NCBI RefSeq assembly: GCF_900116535.1 | Contig: NZ_FPAU01000004.1 | Span: forward strand, 404,534-468,533 | Direction: 5' to 3' | Source of the DNA: Kosakonia arachidis | GTDB taxonomy: Bacteria; Pseudomonadota; Gammaproteobacteria; Enterobacterales; Enterobacteriaceae | DNA: 64,000 bases | Part shown: one piece after another, positions 44,411-55,109 of the stretch | How positions within the stretch are numbered: the stretch's first letter is position 1 | Layout: the number at the start of each line of letters is the position of its first letter | Position numbers and translations under genes: made by a program | The notes under the pieces: model-generated | Seen by the model: the letters and a program-made list of their open reading frames with translations, nothing else | Databases searched by the model: none | What the model was told of the DNA's origin: nothing

Positions 44411-44497
44411 TTTCAGCTCCTTAGCATTCGGAAAAGGGCAGGCGGCGTATTCAAAAAATACAGTTACATTCCTAATTATTCGCCTAATCAATAGTTC

Positions 44498-44526
44498 TTG
44501 TGATCGTCTGTTTTTGTCGATACAGT
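44498..44526 (+). promoter_or_regulatory. promoter of dsrA
   Basis: -35 TTGTGA (44498-44503), 17-base spacer and -10 TACAGT (44521-44526), placing the start about six bases on, exactly where the DsrA homology begins. Confidence 0.75.
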
Positions 44527-44529
44527 TTC

Positions 44530-44616
44530 ACGACATCAGATTCCCTGGTGTACGAATTTTAAGTGCTTCTTGCGAAAGCAAGCTTTATCCCGGCCATTGT
44601 CCGGCCGGGATGTTTC
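44530..44616 (+). ncRNA. dsrA: DsrA small regulatory RNA
   Basis: About 87 bases. The segments CATCAGATTCCCTGGTGTA, GAATTTTAAGTGCTTCTTGC and the terminal hairpin ATCCCGGCC/GGCCGGGAT align along the length of E. coli DsrA, with scattered changes mainly in loops. In E. coli this Hfq-dependent RNA activates rpoS translation and represses hns at low temperature. The location beside yodD, dsrB and rcsA is conserved. The T tract after the hairpin is interrupted (GTTTCTT). Confidence 0.92.
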
Positions 44617-44617
44617 T

Positions 44618-44848
44618 TCAGCGATTCGCTTCCGTGATGCTGAAATCATGAACATCCAGTTCAAACGCCTCCGCAAGCTCCCGCCAGGTGTGGTATTCGC
44701 GACCATCAACGCTGACGCGCTGACCCTCTTCATCTTCAATCCGATGAACGTCGCTTTCGCTAATTTCATTAATGGCCGCCAGTAGCGCATCAACGTCAAT
44801 ATCGACGTTGCGCTTGACGGTATTGCTGTACTCTTTTGCCGTTTTCAT
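44618..44848 (-). CDS. yodD: small stress-related protein YodD
   Basis: 76 residues from ATG at 44848 (MKTAKEYSNTVKRNVDIDVD), preceded by GAGGTGAC; E. coli YodD has 75 and the same C-terminal VDGREYHTWRELAEAFELDV. The frame upstream to 44929 is not conserved. Very acidic; function unclear beyond stress-linked expression in E. coli. Convergent to dsrA, whose terminator hairpin is right after its stop. Confidence 0.93.
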   Translation of the reverse strand: MKTAKEYSNTVKRNVDIDVDALLAAINEISESDVHRIEDEEGQRVSVDGREYHTWRELAEAFELDVHDFSITEANR

Positions 44849-44974
44849 GCTGTCACCTCGTTGCAATGCCGTTGTTAAGTATAGACGGTAGAAAAAATCG
44901 CCAGCTAAATGCCGGGACGCTGTCAGCATCGGCGTTTTGTTCTACACTGGCGTAAATGCGACAGGAGGGTAAAT

Positions 44975-45163
44975 ATGAAGGTTAACGATCGGGTCACAGT
45001 CAAAACGGACGGAGGTCCACGCCGTCCGGGTGTGGTATTGGCTGTTGAAGCATTCAATGAGGGTACGATGTACCTGGTTTCACTTGAAGATTACCCGCTC
45101 GGTATTTGGTTTTTTAACGAAAATAACCACCCTGATGGGGTTTTTGTCGAGCGAGTAGAATAA
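44975..45163 (+). CDS. dsrB: small conserved protein DsrB
   Basis: 62 residues from ATG at 44975, preceded by AGGAGGGT; the E. coli protein has the same length. Starts [20 protein letters not shown]. Short beta-rich protein of unknown role, adjacent to rcsA and the DsrA region. Confidence 0.94.
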   Translation: MKVNDRVTVKTDGGPRRPGVVLAVEAFNEGTMYLVSLEDYPLGIWFFNENNHPDGVFVERVE

Positions 45164-45165
45164 TA

Positions 45166-45194
45166 TTTCGCCCTCCAGCCAGGGAGGGTGAAAA
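45166..45194. terminator. bidirectional terminator between dsrB and rcsA
   Basis: TTTCGCCCTCC and GGAGGGTGAAA pair around a short loop and can end both converging transcripts. Confidence 0.8.
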
Positions 45195-45207
45195 CAATAC
45201 TACTTTT

Positions 45208-45831
45208 CTAACGCATATTAACAAATATACCCGTCGTGACATTATCGGTAAGACGTACGACATGGTAAATAACTTGTTTATTATGTGTTTTTATTTTTCT
45301 TTTTATATTGCCTTTATGTGAGGATACCGTCTTGGCTTTAATATTCATCTGATCCGATATTTGAATAGTATCTTTACCGGACATCCACATTTTCAACATG
45401 CTGGACTCTGTACGGCTCAATGAAAGCGTGGGTAAATTAATGGTTCCAACGTTTTTTTTCTCCTTACTAAGATAATCTCCCAGAATATTGTCCAGCGACT
45501 CAGGTTTGATTGATTTAGAACTAATCAATAAATTTTTACGTACCAAAAGATATTCATCGAAGTGAATATTGGCTATCGCCATAAACACGATAAACAGTGT
45601 TCGGGGATGTTGGTTAATGACTTGCTTAATGTGTTGACTGCTGCTTGGGTCATGTATAAAGCAGTCCTCATTAATAAACACCACCGATGGCTGAAATGTG
45701 GCGCAAGCTGATTCGAGTTCATCAACGGTTTGTACATCGTTGATTTCTCGCTTTTTAACCCCCCGACTCGTCAGATACCCTGTTAGTCCCAACCGGGTAT
45801 AACTGCATAAATCCATAATAATCGTTGACAT
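45208..45831 (-). CDS. rcsA: capsule synthesis activator RcsA
   Basis: 207 residues, identical in length to E. coli RcsA. N-terminal domain [20 protein letters not shown] and a C-terminal LuxR-type HTH ([40 protein letters not shown]). RcsA pairs with RcsB to activate colanic acid/capsule genes and to repress flhDC, which links it to the flagellar block next door. In E. coli it is a Lon substrate and silenced by H-NS, relieved by DsrA. Confidence 0.96.
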   Translation of the reverse strand: MSTIIMDLCSYTRLGLTGYLTSRGVKKREINDVQTVDELESACATFQPSVVFINEDCFIHDPSSSQHIKQVINQHPRTLFIVFMAIANIHFDEYLLVRKNLLISSKSIKPESLDNILGDYLSKEKKNVGTINLPTLSLSRTESSMLKMWMSGKDTIQISDQMNIKAKTVSSHKGNIKRKIKTHNKQVIYHVVRLTDNVTTGIFVNMR

Positions 45832-46076
45832 GGCAGACCCTCACTCAATGCGTAACGATAATTCACCACCCGCCAGAAGCTTCCGAAGCCATACAGGAAC
45901 AACTTATATTACTGAAATGCAGGATGAAGACTTCAGGCGAATCCACTATCCCGTAAAGTTATGTATAATTTGCCAGGAATCATCTCAAAGTAAAGTAAAT
46001 GTTGCGTTCTGTGAGACGGCTAAAAACAAATAAGCCGCGCCAGATATATGTTGGAAGATGTTTTGCAAATTTTACT

Positions 46077-46091
46077 TTAGGATTATCCTCA
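46077..46091. promoter_or_regulatory. putative RcsAB box
   Basis: TTAGGATTATCCTCA contains the dyad AGGAT-T-ATCCT and resembles the RcsAB box found upstream of rcsA in E. coli, about 250 bases before the start. The intervening 245 bases form the long rcsA leader; no gene is credible there. Confidence 0.55.
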
Positions 46092-46108
46092 TAAAGACAA
46101 TGCTAAAG

Positions 46109-46906
46109 CTACGGATTAGTATTCTGTGGTAGTTCACTGGCAATTTCGGCTAACAAATTGAAAAACTCACTGAATAAGCGTTCACAGAAAGGTGCAACCA
46201 ACGGCATCATCACCGCCATCAGCAAAATACCTACGCTTAATGTCACCGGAAAGCCAATGACAAAAACTGATAGCTGAGGAGCCATACGGTTTAGCAAACC
46301 GAGTGACAGGTTAATGGTCAGCAGCAGGGTGATAATCGGTAATGCCAGCATCAGGCCATTGATGAAAATCATTCCCGCTGACCGGGTGATTGCCAGATAC
46401 GCATTGCTGTTTACCGGATTGCCGCCGATAGGCAGTGTGTGGAAGGTGTCTACCAGCATGGAAATCAACCACAGATGTCCGTTGAAAGTGAGGAACAGCA
46501 GCATCGCCAGCATATCCAAAATGCGCGCCAATACCGGCATGTTTAAATGGCTGGAGGGATCGACAAAGGTGGCGAAGGAGAGGCCCATTTGCAGGCCGAT
46601 CAATTCACCGGCGGTGCGGATGGTGGCAAAAGCAAACTGCATGGTAAAACCGAGCGCGATACCAATCAGAATTTGCTGTAACGCCAGCCACAGCGCTGGC
46701 GGTGAAAAAATGCCGACATCGGGCGTTGGTGGCAACGTCGGGGCGATGACCACGGTAATGACAATCCCAAGCCCAACTTTAATGCGACGCGGGATACGCG
46801 TTTCACTGAGGATCGGCGCCGTCATAATCAGCGCCATTACACGCAGCAGCGGCCAGAAATACATACTGATCCAATGGAGCCACTGGTCGCTGGTGACGTT
46901 CAGCAT
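46109..46906 (-). CDS. fliR: flagellar export protein FliR
   Basis: 265 residues (E. coli 261), starting [20 protein letters not shown], with about six membrane segments. FliR is part of the FliPQR export gate in the basal body. Last gene of the fliLMNOPQR operon; 8 bases after fliQ. Confidence 0.96.
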   Translation of the reverse strand: MLNVTSDQWLHWISMYFWPLLRVMALIMTAPILSETRIPRRIKVGLGIVITVVIAPTLPPTPDVGIFSPPALWLALQQILIGIALGFTMQFAFATIRTAGELIGLQMGLSFATFVDPSSHLNMPVLARILDMLAMLLFLTFNGHLWLISMLVDTFHTLPIGGNPVNSNAYLAITRSAGMIFINGLMLALPIITLLLTINLSLGLLNRMAPQLSVFVIGFPVTLSVGILLMAVMMPLVAPFCERLFSEFFNLLAEIASELPQNTNP

Positions 46907-46914
46907 AAGCGGGT

Positions 46915-47184
46915 TTACCCGATGATATAAGGAATGTTGTTGAACAGGGTACGCACATAATCAAGCAGCAAATTCAGCATCCACGGCCCGGCAACCACAA
47001 TCGCGATAAATACGGCGATGATTTTCGGGATAAAAGAGAGCGTCATTTCGTTGATCTGCGTTGCAGCCTGCAAAATACTGATCACCAGACCCGTGATCAG
47101 CGCAACCAATAGTAATGGGGCAGCGAGCGCGAGAGCCACTTTCATCGCCTCGGTGCCCATCATCATGACCGATTCGGGTGTCAT
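46915..47184 (-). CDS. fliQ: flagellar export protein FliQ
   Basis: 89 residues, two membrane hairpin segments (about 16-36 and 50-72), starting [20 protein letters not shown]. Component of the FliPQR export gate. Confidence 0.96.
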   Translation of the reverse strand: MTPESVMMMGTEAMKVALALAAPLLLVALITGLVISILQAATQINEMTLSFIPKIIAVFIAIVVAGPWMLNLLLDYVRTLFNNIPYIIG

Positions 47185-47193
47185 GCTTTACTC

Positions 47194-47931
47194 CTAACTG
47201 TAAAAGCTTTGCGCCAGCGAGCCGACGAGTAATTGCCAGCCATCCACCAGCACGAAGAGCATCAGCTTGAACGGCAGGGCGATGGTCGCGGGCGGCACCA
47301 TCATCATCCCCAGTGCCATCAGCACGCTGGCGATCACCAGGTCAATAATCAGAAATGGAATAAAAATCGTAAAACCGATCTGGAAAGCCGTTTTCAACTC
47401 GCTGGTTACATAAGCAGGCAGCAAAATCCGCATTGGCACGGCTTCCGGACCCTGAATGGGCGGTTCATTAGCGAGTCGGGCAAATAGCGCCAGATCGGCT
47501 TCCCGGGTCTGGCGCAGCATAAATTCACGCAGTGGCTTTGCGCCGCGATCCAGCGCCACATCCACGGAAATCTTGTTTTCACTGAACGGTTGATAGGCGT
47601 CGCTATAAATCTTGTCAATAACCGGCGACATAATGAAAAAGGTCAAAAACAGCGCCAGTCCAAGCAGTACCTGGTTTGGTGGCGCGGATGGCGTACCCAA
47701 CGCATTTCGCAGCAGACCAAACACAATGATGATGCGGGTGAAGCTGGTCATCATCAATAGTATTGCCGGCAGGAAGGTGAGGGAGGTGATAAACACCAGC
47801 GTCTGCACCGGCAGTGACCAGCTCTGACCACCGTTAGCCAGCGGCTGGCTGATAAGGCCAGGAAGTTGAGCGAAAGCGGCAGGCGTAACCAGCCATAAAC
47901 CAGCCAGTACAAGGGGTAACAAACGGCGCAT
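47194..47931 (-). CDS. fliP: flagellar export protein FliP
   Basis: 245 residues with a cleavable signal peptide ([21 protein letters not shown]) as in E. coli FliP, then four membrane segments and the family motif [19 protein letters not shown]. Five to six copies form the core of the export gate. The ATG shares a base with the fliO stop. Confidence 0.97.
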   Translation of the reverse strand: MRRLLPLVLAGLWLVTPAAFAQLPGLISQPLANGGQSWSLPVQTLVFITSLTFLPAILLMMTSFTRIIIVFGLLRNALGTPSAPPNQVLLGLALFLTFFIMSPVIDKIYSDAYQPFSENKISVDVALDRGAKPLREFMLRQTREADLALFARLANEPPIQGPEAVPMRILLPAYVTSELKTAFQIGFTIFIPFLIIDLVIASVLMALGMMMVPPATIALPFKLMLFVLVDGWQLLVGSLAQSFYS

Positions 47932-48305
47932 CAGGATCTCCCGGAACGCTTAAGCAAATTCTTCATCACGGACTGGAAATCCGCATTTTTGTCGTTCACG
48001 TCTTCACTTTCAGCAGGTGCAGGAGGAAGTTTGTGCAACAGGTTTATTTGGGTGGGAGTCACGCCGAGCACCAGGCGTGCATCTTCAACATCGACAATCA
48101 CCACGCGTTCACGCGTGCCGACAGAGGCGCTGGCCGTCACTTTTAAACCCCTGGCACCAGCGGTTTTGCCGCCAAAACCGAGGCGTTTTGCCAGCCACGC
48201 GGCAACAAGAATCACCGCAATAATGCCAAGCAGTGCGCCGCTGACTTGCAGCAGCGGCGAACCGGAAATGGCAGACGGTTGGGAAACCGTGGCCTGTGTT
48301 TTCAT
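47931..48305 (-). CDS. fliO: flagellar assembly protein FliO
   Basis: 124 residues with one membrane segment (about 20-44, [20 protein letters not shown]) and a basic cytoplasmic tail. FliO helps FliP assemble. Conserved position between fliN and fliP. Confidence 0.94.
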   Translation of the reverse strand: MKTQATVSQPSAISGSPLLQVSGALLGIIAVILVAAWLAKRLGFGGKTAGARGLKVTASASVGTRERVVIVDVEDARLVLGVTPTQINLLHKLPPAPAESEDVNDKNADFQSVMKNLLKRSGRS

Positions 48306-48312
48306 GCTCGGC

Positions 48313-48729
48313 TCAACGACTCAGACGACGCATACGCTCAGACGGGGTGATGATATCGGTAATACGCACGCCATATTTATCGGCGACGACAACCACTTCA
48401 CCCTGCGCAATCAGATAACCGTTAATCAGGATATCCAGCGGCTCGCCTGCCAGCCCGTCGAGGGCGACTACGGAACCCTGCGTCAGACGCAGCAGCTCTT
48501 TAATAGTCATTCGCGTACGGCCCAGTTCGACCGTCAGCTTGACCGGGATATCCATAATCAGGTCAATATCCTGGAGATTGCCGCTCACTTCACCTCCGCC
48601 AAGCTGCTGGAACACGGCATCAGCCGCGCTTTTACTGCCAGTCGAGGTTTTTTGTTCGTTCAACGCGTCAGCCCACAGATCGTCCATTGCGCCGTTGTTG
48701 TCATCGGACGGATTGTTCATATCACTCAT
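48313..48729 (-). CDS. fliN: flagellar switch protein FliN
   Basis: 138 residues (E. coli 137); acidic N-terminal part and a conserved SpoA domain (IPVKLTVELGRTRMTIKELL, LDILINGYLIAQGEVVVVAD). Part of the C ring with FliM and FliG; also binds FliH. ATG overlaps the fliM stop by four bases. Confidence 0.97.
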   Translation of the reverse strand: MSDMNNPSDDNNGAMDDLWADALNEQKTSTGSKSAADAVFQQLGGGEVSGNLQDIDLIMDIPVKLTVELGRTRMTIKELLRLTQGSVVALDGLAGEPLDILINGYLIAQGEVVVVADKYGVRITDIITPSERMRRLSR

Positions 48730-49730
48730 TTGGGCTGTTCCTCATTCAGCGAATTCAAAATCGGGTTTATCAGGTGCTCTACACGTAACGCATATTGTCC
48801 ATTGACTGTACCGTACTGGCTGGTAAGCACCGGTACGCCGTCCACATGAGCGATAATGCGATCGGGTTTATCAATCGGCAGCACATCGCCGGGTTTGAGC
48901 TTAAGTATCTGCGACAGGCGCAGGGGAATATCCGCGAAATTGGCAATCAAATTCAGTTCAGAGTGCTGAACCTGACGCACTAAATTGTCACGCCAGTTCT
49001 GGTCTTCGGTACGTGAGTTTTCCAGCGGCGGGTTCACCAGTAACTCGCGCAGCGGCTCAATCATGCTGAAAGGCAGACAGATGTTGAATTCACCGGTCAG
49101 GTTGCCGATTTCCACATGGAACGGCGTATTGACGACAATATCATTCGGCGACGTAGTAATGTTGGTGAACTTAACCTGCATTTCAGAACGTACATATTCT
49201 ACGTCCAGCGGGTTAATGGCCTTCCATGCATCGCTGTACGCTTCGAGCGCCAGTTTGAGCATGCGGTTGATCACGCGTTGTTCAGTATGCGTGAACTCAC
49301 GGCCTTCCACTTTCGTCGGGAAGCGTCCATCACCACCGAAAAGGTTATCCACGGCGATAAACACCAGGCTCGGCGAGAATACAAACAGGCCGGTGCCGCG
49401 CAGCGGTTTCAGGTGGATCAGGTTAAGGTTGGTCGGAACGGGTAAGTTACGCGCAAACTCGTGATAGGGCTGAATGCGGATCGCGCCAACGGTGATATCC
49501 GGGCTACGACGTAGCAGGTTGAACAACCCCATGCGAAACTGACGCGCAAAACGTTCATTGATGATCTCCAGCGCTTGCAGGCGTTCACGCACCACGCGGC
49601 GCTGGGTATTCGGGTCATAGGGGCGAATATCACTATCACCGCCCATACCCGGTTTCGGATCATCACTCTTATCGCTGTCGCCATTGAGCAGCGCATCGAT
49701 TTCGGCCTGAGAAAGAATACTATCGCCCAT
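48726..49730 (-). CDS. fliM: flagellar switch protein FliM
   Basis: 334 residues, the E. coli length. N-terminal CheY-P-binding peptide ILSQAEIDALLNGD, middle CheC-like domain (HLKPLRGTGLFVFSPSLVF) and C-terminal SpoA domain. Sets rotation direction in the C ring. Confidence 0.97.
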   Translation of the reverse strand: MGDSILSQAEIDALLNGDSDKSDDPKPGMGGDSDIRPYDPNTQRRVVRERLQALEIINERFARQFRMGLFNLLRRSPDITVGAIRIQPYHEFARNLPVPTNLNLIHLKPLRGTGLFVFSPSLVFIAVDNLFGGDGRFPTKVEGREFTHTEQRVINRMLKLALEAYSDAWKAINPLDVEYVRSEMQVKFTNITTSPNDIVVNTPFHVEIGNLTGEFNICLPFSMIEPLRELLVNPPLENSRTEDQNWRDNLVRQVQHSELNLIANFADIPLRLSQILKLKPGDVLPIDKPDRIIAHVDGVPVLTSQYGTVNGQYALRVEHLINPILNSLNEEQPK

Positions 49731-49734
49731 GTCT

Positions 49735-50202
49735 TTACCGCAAAATGAAAGCTGTATAAAGAACGTCAGTGACTTCCTGTTTCGGCTGTCCTGGCACTAA
49801 CGGCGTTGCAAGCGTTTCTTTAATCGCGGTAGCAAGCGCCTGTTTACCCTCGTTAGTTGCAAGTTGTTGCGCATTCTGACGAGATAACAACAGTAACAAG
49901 CGGCTACGCACTTCCGGCAAATATTCACTCAGTCTTGCGCGCGTTGCGTCATCGCGCAGGCGCAGTGTAATACCCACATACAGTACACGATCGGCATCGC
50001 CCAGATTCACAGTAAAGGTGTCCAGCGCGAAGAAAACCGGTGCTGGCGGGGGCGGGACTTCCGCTTTTGCGTTTACCGCAGTTTTATGTTGCATACGCCA
50101 GTAACTATAGCCTGCTGTGGCACATGCCGCGAGGGTAATTAACACCAGCAGCGGGATCCAGATAGAGCGCTTACGTTTTTTATTAATAGCGGAGTCAGTC
50201 AT
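49735..50202 (-). CDS. fliL: flagellar basal body protein FliL
   Basis: 155 residues: one membrane segment (about 15-35) and a periplasmic domain with [20 protein letters not shown]. Supports stator function. First gene of the fliL operon, 103 bases after fliK; a long inverted repeat sits in that gap. Confidence 0.96.
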   Translation of the reverse strand: MTDSAINKKRKRSIWIPLLVLITLAACATAGYSYWRMQHKTAVNAKAEVPPPPAPVFFALDTFTVNLGDADRVLYVGITLRLRDDATRARLSEYLPEVRSRLLLLLSRQNAQQLATNEGKQALATAIKETLATPLVPGQPKQEVTDVLYTAFILR

Positions 50203-50238
50203 TAGATACGGGCTTCCTGTTAGTACTGCTTATGAGGT

Positions 50239-50289
50239 GATTATCCCGTGTCCTGCTCGCGTCAAAGCGCGGAAAAGACGGGGATAATC
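50239..50289. repeat. inverted repeat between fliK and fliL
   Basis: GATTATCCC at 50239-50247 and GGGATAATC at 50281-50289 form perfect nine-base arms around 33 bases, with a smaller internal hairpin (GCGCG/CGCGC type). It could be a terminator, processing site or regulator-binding dyad separating fliF-K from fliL-R. Confidence 0.55.
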
Positions 50290-50305
50290 ATGCTACCTCT
50301 GGCGT

Positions 50306-51574
50306 TTAGGCAAAGATGTCAACAGCGCCGTTACCGCGAGCCACAGACTGCAAGCTTGCTGGCGTCACGAGAGCTGTATCATCGTCGGAACCAAAAACAT
50401 CGCCGGAACCCGAACGTGAAGTGTGTTGCTGCTGCGAGGCCTGTTGTTGCTGCTGGCCGGTGAAGCTTTCGCTGCTGATGCTGCTCTGACCAAGCTGAAT
50501 ACCGCTTTCAGCCAGAGAGGTGCGCAGTGTCGGTAAGGCGGCTTCCAGTGCCTGACGAACATGGCTGTGCGCCGAAACCATTTGCAGTTGCGCCTGGTTA
50601 TCTTCCAGCTTGATGGAGATCTGCACCTGGCCCAAATCTTCCGGATGCAAACGCAGTTCAGCCGTTTGCTGGCCCTGGCGGGTGAAGAGCGTGACGTGCT
50701 GGCTGATATTCTGCTGCCATTCATGACTACCCAGCGGCGCACTGACAACCGGCGCTGCAACAGGCGCACTGGCCTGCGCTGCGCTGGCGCTGGTGGTCAC
50801 CGGCGCCATACTCACCGTAGTGTTGGTCGTTTGCAGCGCGTTGTCACTATCTTTCTTTGTGGCGCTTGCAGCGGCCAGTACCGCGGCCTGCTGTGAATTG
50901 TCAGCCACCTGGAAAGAGGTGTTCGCGGCCGGATCATTTTTCACGGCACTACGTGAGATATCGGTATCGGATGCGGTCGAGAGTGAGCTGCTGTTTAGCG
51001 CGCGGTTAGCGGCTGCGGCAACATTTTGCGTGCTGATGCTGGTCGATTTGGCCGTTGTGGGTGCGCTCAGTTGCGCGGTTTGCTGATGCGGCAACATCGC
51101 CATCAGCGCACTGAGGCCTGCCAGTTCGTCATCTGTTGTATCACTCTTCTCATCGCCGCTTTGCGCTGTTTTGTTTAGTGCCGCGAGAACATTGCTTTTC
51201 GCTGCAGGCGTCAGGCCAGAAAAGAGTTTTTGCATGTCAGCGGTGGTGGCTGCACTTTCCGTAACACCGGCAGTGTCGTCGCGTTTGGCAGTCTGACGTG
51301 CAAGCAGGTCTGCGAGTTTCTGCGCCGGCGTTTGCGCATCTTCACCGGCAGCCGAGGTCAGATTGTTTTTCGCCAGCTTGCCGCTTACAACCGCAGCCTG
51401 TAAATCAGCTAGTGTCAGCGGTTCACCACTCTCCTGGGTTTGTCCCTGCGTGCCAGACATCGCGCCAGTAAGCAGGGCGAGGAAATCTTGTGCCGAATCG
51501 CCGCCCGCTTTGCCTGTCTGCGCGCTGGTGGCGGTATCGGATTCAGTTACTACCAGTTTTGGCAAGGTGATCAT
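50306..51574 (-). CDS. fliK: flagellar hook-length control protein FliK
   Basis: 422 residues (E. coli 375); low-complexity Ala/Ser/Thr/Gln-rich N-terminal and central ruler regions, and a conserved C-terminal switch domain ([40 protein letters not shown]). The extra length is in the ruler part, which fits the known variability. ATG overlaps the fliJ stop. Confidence 0.95.
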   Translation of the reverse strand: MITLPKLVVTESDTATSAQTGKAGGDSAQDFLALLTGAMSGTQGQTQESGEPLTLADLQAAVVSGKLAKNNLTSAAGEDAQTPAQKLADLLARQTAKRDDTAGVTESAATTADMQKLFSGLTPAAKSNVLAALNKTAQSGDEKSDTTDDELAGLSALMAMLPHQQTAQLSAPTTAKSTSISTQNVAAAANRALNSSSLSTASDTDISRSAVKNDPAANTSFQVADNSQQAAVLAAASATKKDSDNALQTTNTTVSMAPVTTSASAAQASAPVAAPVVSAPLGSHEWQQNISQHVTLFTRQGQQTAELRLHPEDLGQVQISIKLEDNQAQLQMVSAHSHVRQALEAALPTLRTSLAESGIQLGQSSISSESFTGQQQQQASQQQHTSRSGSGDVFGSDDDTALVTPASLQSVARGNGAVDIFA

Positions 51575-52014
51575 TCTATTTTCCTCAGGGATGCGCGTTG
51601 TGCAAACTCATCCATTTTTTTCTGATCGAGGCGGTTTTCCGCCAGTAATACTGCTGCGCTTTGCCGCTCTTGCAGTGTTTGCCAGGCCTGTAAACGCTGT
51701 TTTTTCTCTCGCCAGCAACCCAGAGCGATATCGACTTTCTCGCTCCACTGCATCAATTGCTTACGATGCTGATCGATAGCTTTTTCCAGCGTCTGAATAA
51801 ACTGCTGATAGTTTTGCCAGCGCTGATTATCAATGCCCTGGCTCATGTTGTTATTAAGACTGTTGCGATATTCATGCTGATAGTCGATCAGCATTTTTAA
51901 TTGTTCTTCCGCCTGCTGGCAGTTGCGACGCATCTCACCCAGCTTCAGTGCCGCGTCCTCAACCTCTTTCTCAGCCAGATCTTTTAGCGTCGTTAATGCG
52001 CTGTTTTGCGCCAT
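51571..52014 (-). CDS. fliJ: flagellar export chaperone FliJ
   Basis: 147 residues of mostly charged coiled-coil helix, starting [20 protein letters not shown], as in E. coli FliJ (147). Acts as the stalk-like subunit with the FliI ATPase. Confidence 0.96.
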   Translation of the reverse strand: MAQNSALTTLKDLAEKEVEDAALKLGEMRRNCQQAEEQLKMLIDYQHEYRNSLNNNMSQGIDNQRWQNYQQFIQTLEKAIDQHRKQLMQWSEKVDIALGCWREKKQRLQAWQTLQERQSAAVLLAENRLDQKKMDEFAQRASLRKIE

Positions 52015-52034
52015 GAGGTCAGCCCTCCACTACC

Positions 52035-53405
52035 TTATACTGTCGGGAAGATCAGTTCTAAAGACTGGATAGAATCTTCCCACCCGGCACGTTCGAAGAT
52101 GCCCTGTTGCAGAAAGGCTTCAAGCTGCGGCCACAATGCAATAGCTTTATCCAGCATTGGGTCGCTGCCTCGCGCATACGCGCCAACGCTCACGAGATCG
52201 CGATTTCGTTGGAAGCTAGACAGCAACTGTTTGAAATTCCGGACTCTTGCGTAATGTTGTTCAGTAATTAACGCGGTCATGGCACGGCTGATGGAGGCTT
52301 CTATATCAATCGCCGGATAGTGACCGGCTTCCGCCAGACGGCGAGAAAGTACAATATGTCCATCAAGAATCGCGCGCGCAGAATCCGCGATAGGATCTTG
52401 CTGGTCATCCCCTTCAGTGAGGACGGTATAGAAAGCGGTGATCGAGCCGCCGCCGTGAATACCGTTCCCCGCACGTTCCACCAGCGCCGGTAATTTGGCG
52501 AAGACAGAAGGAGGATAACCTTTAGTTGCTGGCGGTTCGCCGATCGCCAGCGCAATTTCACGCTGCGCCATGGCATAACGCGTCAGAGAGTCCATGATCA
52601 GAAGCACATGCTGACCGCGATCGCGGAAATCCTCAGCAATGCGCGTAGCGTAGGCAGCGCCCTGCATACGCAACAACGGAGAAACATCCGCCGGTGCGGC
52701 GATCACTACGGAACGGGCGCGACCGTCAGCACCCAGGATGTTCTCGATAAAATCTTTAACTTCACGGCCACGTTCGCCAATAAGCCCCACGACAATCACG
52801 TCGGCCTGGGTATAGCGCGCCATCATACCAAGCAGCACACTCTTACCGACGCCGGAACCGGCAAACAGACCCATACGTTGACCGCGGCCCACTGTCAGCA
52901 GGGCGTTAATGGCGCGTACTCCAGTATCAAGCACATGCTCAATCGCCGTACGTTGCAACGGGTTAACTGGCGGCGTCATCAATGCGCCCGTTTCTTCGGC
53001 GTCGGGCGCAGGAAGACCGTCGAGCGGTTTACCCGCGCCGTCGAGTACACGTCCCAGCAGGGCAGGGCCGAGCGGCAACTGTTTGCTGCTTTGTAAACCA
53101 TCGCCCACCGCGCCGCGTGCATAAACGCGCGCGCCAGGTAAAATCCCTTCGACTTCTTCCAGCGGCATCAGAAACAGACGTTGCCCGTTAAAGCCGACCA
53201 CTTCACTTTCCACTTCGTGGGTTTCAACACCTTCCTGACGTTCAATGATGCAGGTCGCGCCCAGTGGCAATTGCAAGCCAGTGGCCTCCAGCACCAGACC
53301 GGTGGCGCGTGTCAGTCGCCCGTAGCGGCGCACAGAAGGAAGCTGCACCATTTTGGCTTCAAAGTTATCGAGCGTTGTCAGCCAGCGGGTCAAGCGTGCA
53401 GTCAT
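52035..53405 (-). CDS. fliI: flagellar export ATPase FliI
   Basis: 456 residues from ATG at 53405, which overlaps the fliH stop (ATGA); the E. coli start matches here ([19 protein letters not shown]), while the frame continues upstream into fliH. Walker [16 protein letters not shown] and Walker [16 protein letters not shown]. Rotary-ATPase-like hexamer energising export. Confidence 0.97.
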   Translation of the reverse strand: MTARLTRWLTTLDNFEAKMVQLPSVRRYGRLTRATGLVLEATGLQLPLGATCIIERQEGVETHEVESEVVGFNGQRLFLMPLEEVEGILPGARVYARGAVGDGLQSSKQLPLGPALLGRVLDGAGKPLDGLPAPDAEETGALMTPPVNPLQRTAIEHVLDTGVRAINALLTVGRGQRMGLFAGSGVGKSVLLGMMARYTQADVIVVGLIGERGREVKDFIENILGADGRARSVVIAAPADVSPLLRMQGAAYATRIAEDFRDRGQHVLLIMDSLTRYAMAQREIALAIGEPPATKGYPPSVFAKLPALVERAGNGIHGGGSITAFYTVLTEGDDQQDPIADSARAILDGHIVLSRRLAEAGHYPAIDIEASISRAMTALITEQHYARVRNFKQLLSSFQRNRDLVSVGAYARGSDPMLDKAIALWPQLEAFLQQGIFERAGWEDSIQSLELIFPTV

Positions 53406-54118
53406 CAAATCACTCCCGGCGCCGCCAGACGGCACAGTTCCTGCCAGCGCGTTGCGACACTGGCATCAAGATCGCCTTCATCGGCGGAAACTTTACAGCC
53501 ACCCGGATGCAGTGTTGGGTCGCCGCGCAGACGCCAGCCGTGCAGGCTCAACGTCGCGCCGAGCATCTCTTCTACCCGTTGCAGATCGTCCGGGTGAACG
53601 CGCAACTGCGGTTTGCCGCTGAACAGCGGTTCTTGCTGCAACAACTGTTGAATCTGTTTGATCAACGCACTGTTATCGACACTGGGCGTGTGTCCCAGCA
53701 CCTGGCGAGCGGCTTCCAGCGCCATCTGCATCAGGCGGGAAGCAATTACGCTGTCGAGTGCATCCAGGGAGTACTGGAATTCACTGACTAGTTGTTGCAT
53801 CCGCGCGTTCAGGGGAGCTTGCTGCTGGCGAGCCAGATCCAGCCCTTGCTCCTTGCCTTGCGCTAACCCTTCCTGGTAACCGATATCGTGTCCCGCTTTG
53901 CGCCCTTCCGCCAGACCGGCGTTGTAACCCGCTTCGTGAGCCTGCATCTGGATCTGCGCCAGTTGCTGTTGCTGTTTTTGCTCCTCGGATAAAGCATCTT
54001 CTTCCTCGTCGGTTTTTTCTGATGCACTCTCGTTCATCAGCAAGGGAGCAAACTCGGCAGCCTGCGGAAGTACCAGATCATCCGGCGTCCAGACTTTCCA
54101 GGGCAATTCGTTAGACAT
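53405..54118 (-). CDS. fliH: flagellar export regulator FliH
   Basis: 237 residues from ATG at 54118 ([20 protein letters not shown]), the conserved start; E. coli has 228. Contains Gly-x3-Gly repeats ([20 protein letters not shown]) and the C-terminal FliI-binding part. The start overlaps fliG by eight bases. Confidence 0.96.
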   Translation of the reverse strand: MSNELPWKVWTPDDLVLPQAAEFAPLLMNESASEKTDEEEDALSEEQKQQQQLAQIQMQAHEAGYNAGLAEGRKAGHDIGYQEGLAQGKEQGLDLARQQQAPLNARMQQLVSEFQYSLDALDSVIASRLMQMALEAARQVLGHTPSVDNSALIKQIQQLLQQEPLFSGKPQLRVHPDDLQRVEEMLGATLSLHGWRLRGDPTLHPGGCKVSADEGDLDASVATRWQELCRLAAPGVI

Positions 54119-55109
54119 AGGTATCCTCGCCGCTGCCAATTACCATCTCGCCGGTTTCCGCCAGACGACGAACAATAAGCAGGATCGCTTTCTGTTCGTT
54201 TTCCACCTGAGACAGACGGACCGGGCCACGGTTGGCAAGGTCGTCGCGCAGGATATCGGCAGCACGTTGGGACATGTTGCGCAGGAATTTCTCGCGCAAC
54301 GGCGGTTCGGCACCTTTGAGGGCGATGAGCAGAGACTCGGAATCCACTTCCTGCAGCAGGCGCTGGATACTGCGGTCGTCCACGTCCACCAGGTTTTCGA
54401 ACAGGAACATCTCGTCGATAATTTTTTGCGCCAGCTCGCCGTCGAACTCGCGAACCGCGGTAATAACTGCTTCTTCCTGCTGTGTTTTCATCAGGTTGAT
54501 GATCTCGGCCGCCGTTCTCACGCCGCCCATTTTGCTGCGTTTGAGATTCTGGCCGTCGAGCAGGCTGTTCAGTACTTCAGTCAGTTCTGCCAGCGCGGCA
54601 GGCTGTACGCCGCCGAAAGTGGCAATACGCAGCATCACGTCATGGCGCATGCGCTCGTCAAACAGCGCCAGAATATCTGCCGCCTGAGAACGTTTGAGGT
54701 GCACAAGAATGGTGGCGATGATCTGCGGATGTTCGTCGCGAATAAGGTCGGCGGCGCTCTGCGGCTCCATAAAGTTGAGCGTTTCGATGCCGCTGGTGGT
54801 ATCGCGGGTTTCGAGAATATCTTCCAGCAAACTGGATGCACGCTCTTCGCCCAGCGCTTTGACCAATACCGAGCGCAGGTAGTCGTTGGCGTTGATGTTC
54901 AGCGCCGCGAATTGTTCCGCTTCGTTCTCGAACTCCTGCAATACGTCCATCAACTGTTTATTGGAGATTTGACGTACGCTGGCCATCGCGGTACTCAAAT
55001 GCTGAACTTCGCGGGCAGAGAGGTGTTTAAACACCTCAGCTGCGCGATCTTCGCCGATGGTCATCAGCAAGATGACGCTTTTGTCCGTTCCGGAAAGATT
55101 ATTGCTCAT
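54111..55109 (-). CDS. fliG: flagellar switch protein FliG
   Basis: 332 residues (E. coli 331). Armadillo-like domains with the EHPQ motif ([17 protein letters not shown]) and the torque-generating C-terminal helix ([20 protein letters not shown]). Overlaps the end of fliF by 11 bases. Confidence 0.97.
   Translation of the reverse strand: MSNNLSGTDKSVILLMTIGEDRAAEVFKHLSAREVQHLSTAMASVRQISNKQLMDVLQEFENEAEQFAALNINANDYLRSVLVKALGEERASSLLEDILETRDTTSGIETLNFMEPQSAADLIRDEHPQIIATILVHLKRSQAADILALFDERMRHDVMLRIATFGGVQPAALAELTEVLNSLLDGQNLKRSKMGGVRTAAEIINLMKTQQEEAVITAVREFDGELAQKIIDEMFLFENLVDVDDRSIQRLLQEVDSESLLIALKGAEPPLREKFLRNMSQRAADILRDDLANRGPVRLSQVENEQKAILLIVRRLAETGEMVIGSGEDTYV

Noticed and set aside
45830..46033. 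67-residue frame upstream of rcsA
   Set aside because: Overlaps the rcsA start and leader; no site and no known product.
50306..51574. Repeat-rich central part of fliK as a foreign insertion
   Set aside because: FliK ruler regions vary in length and are low-complexity in general; both ends are continuous and in frame.
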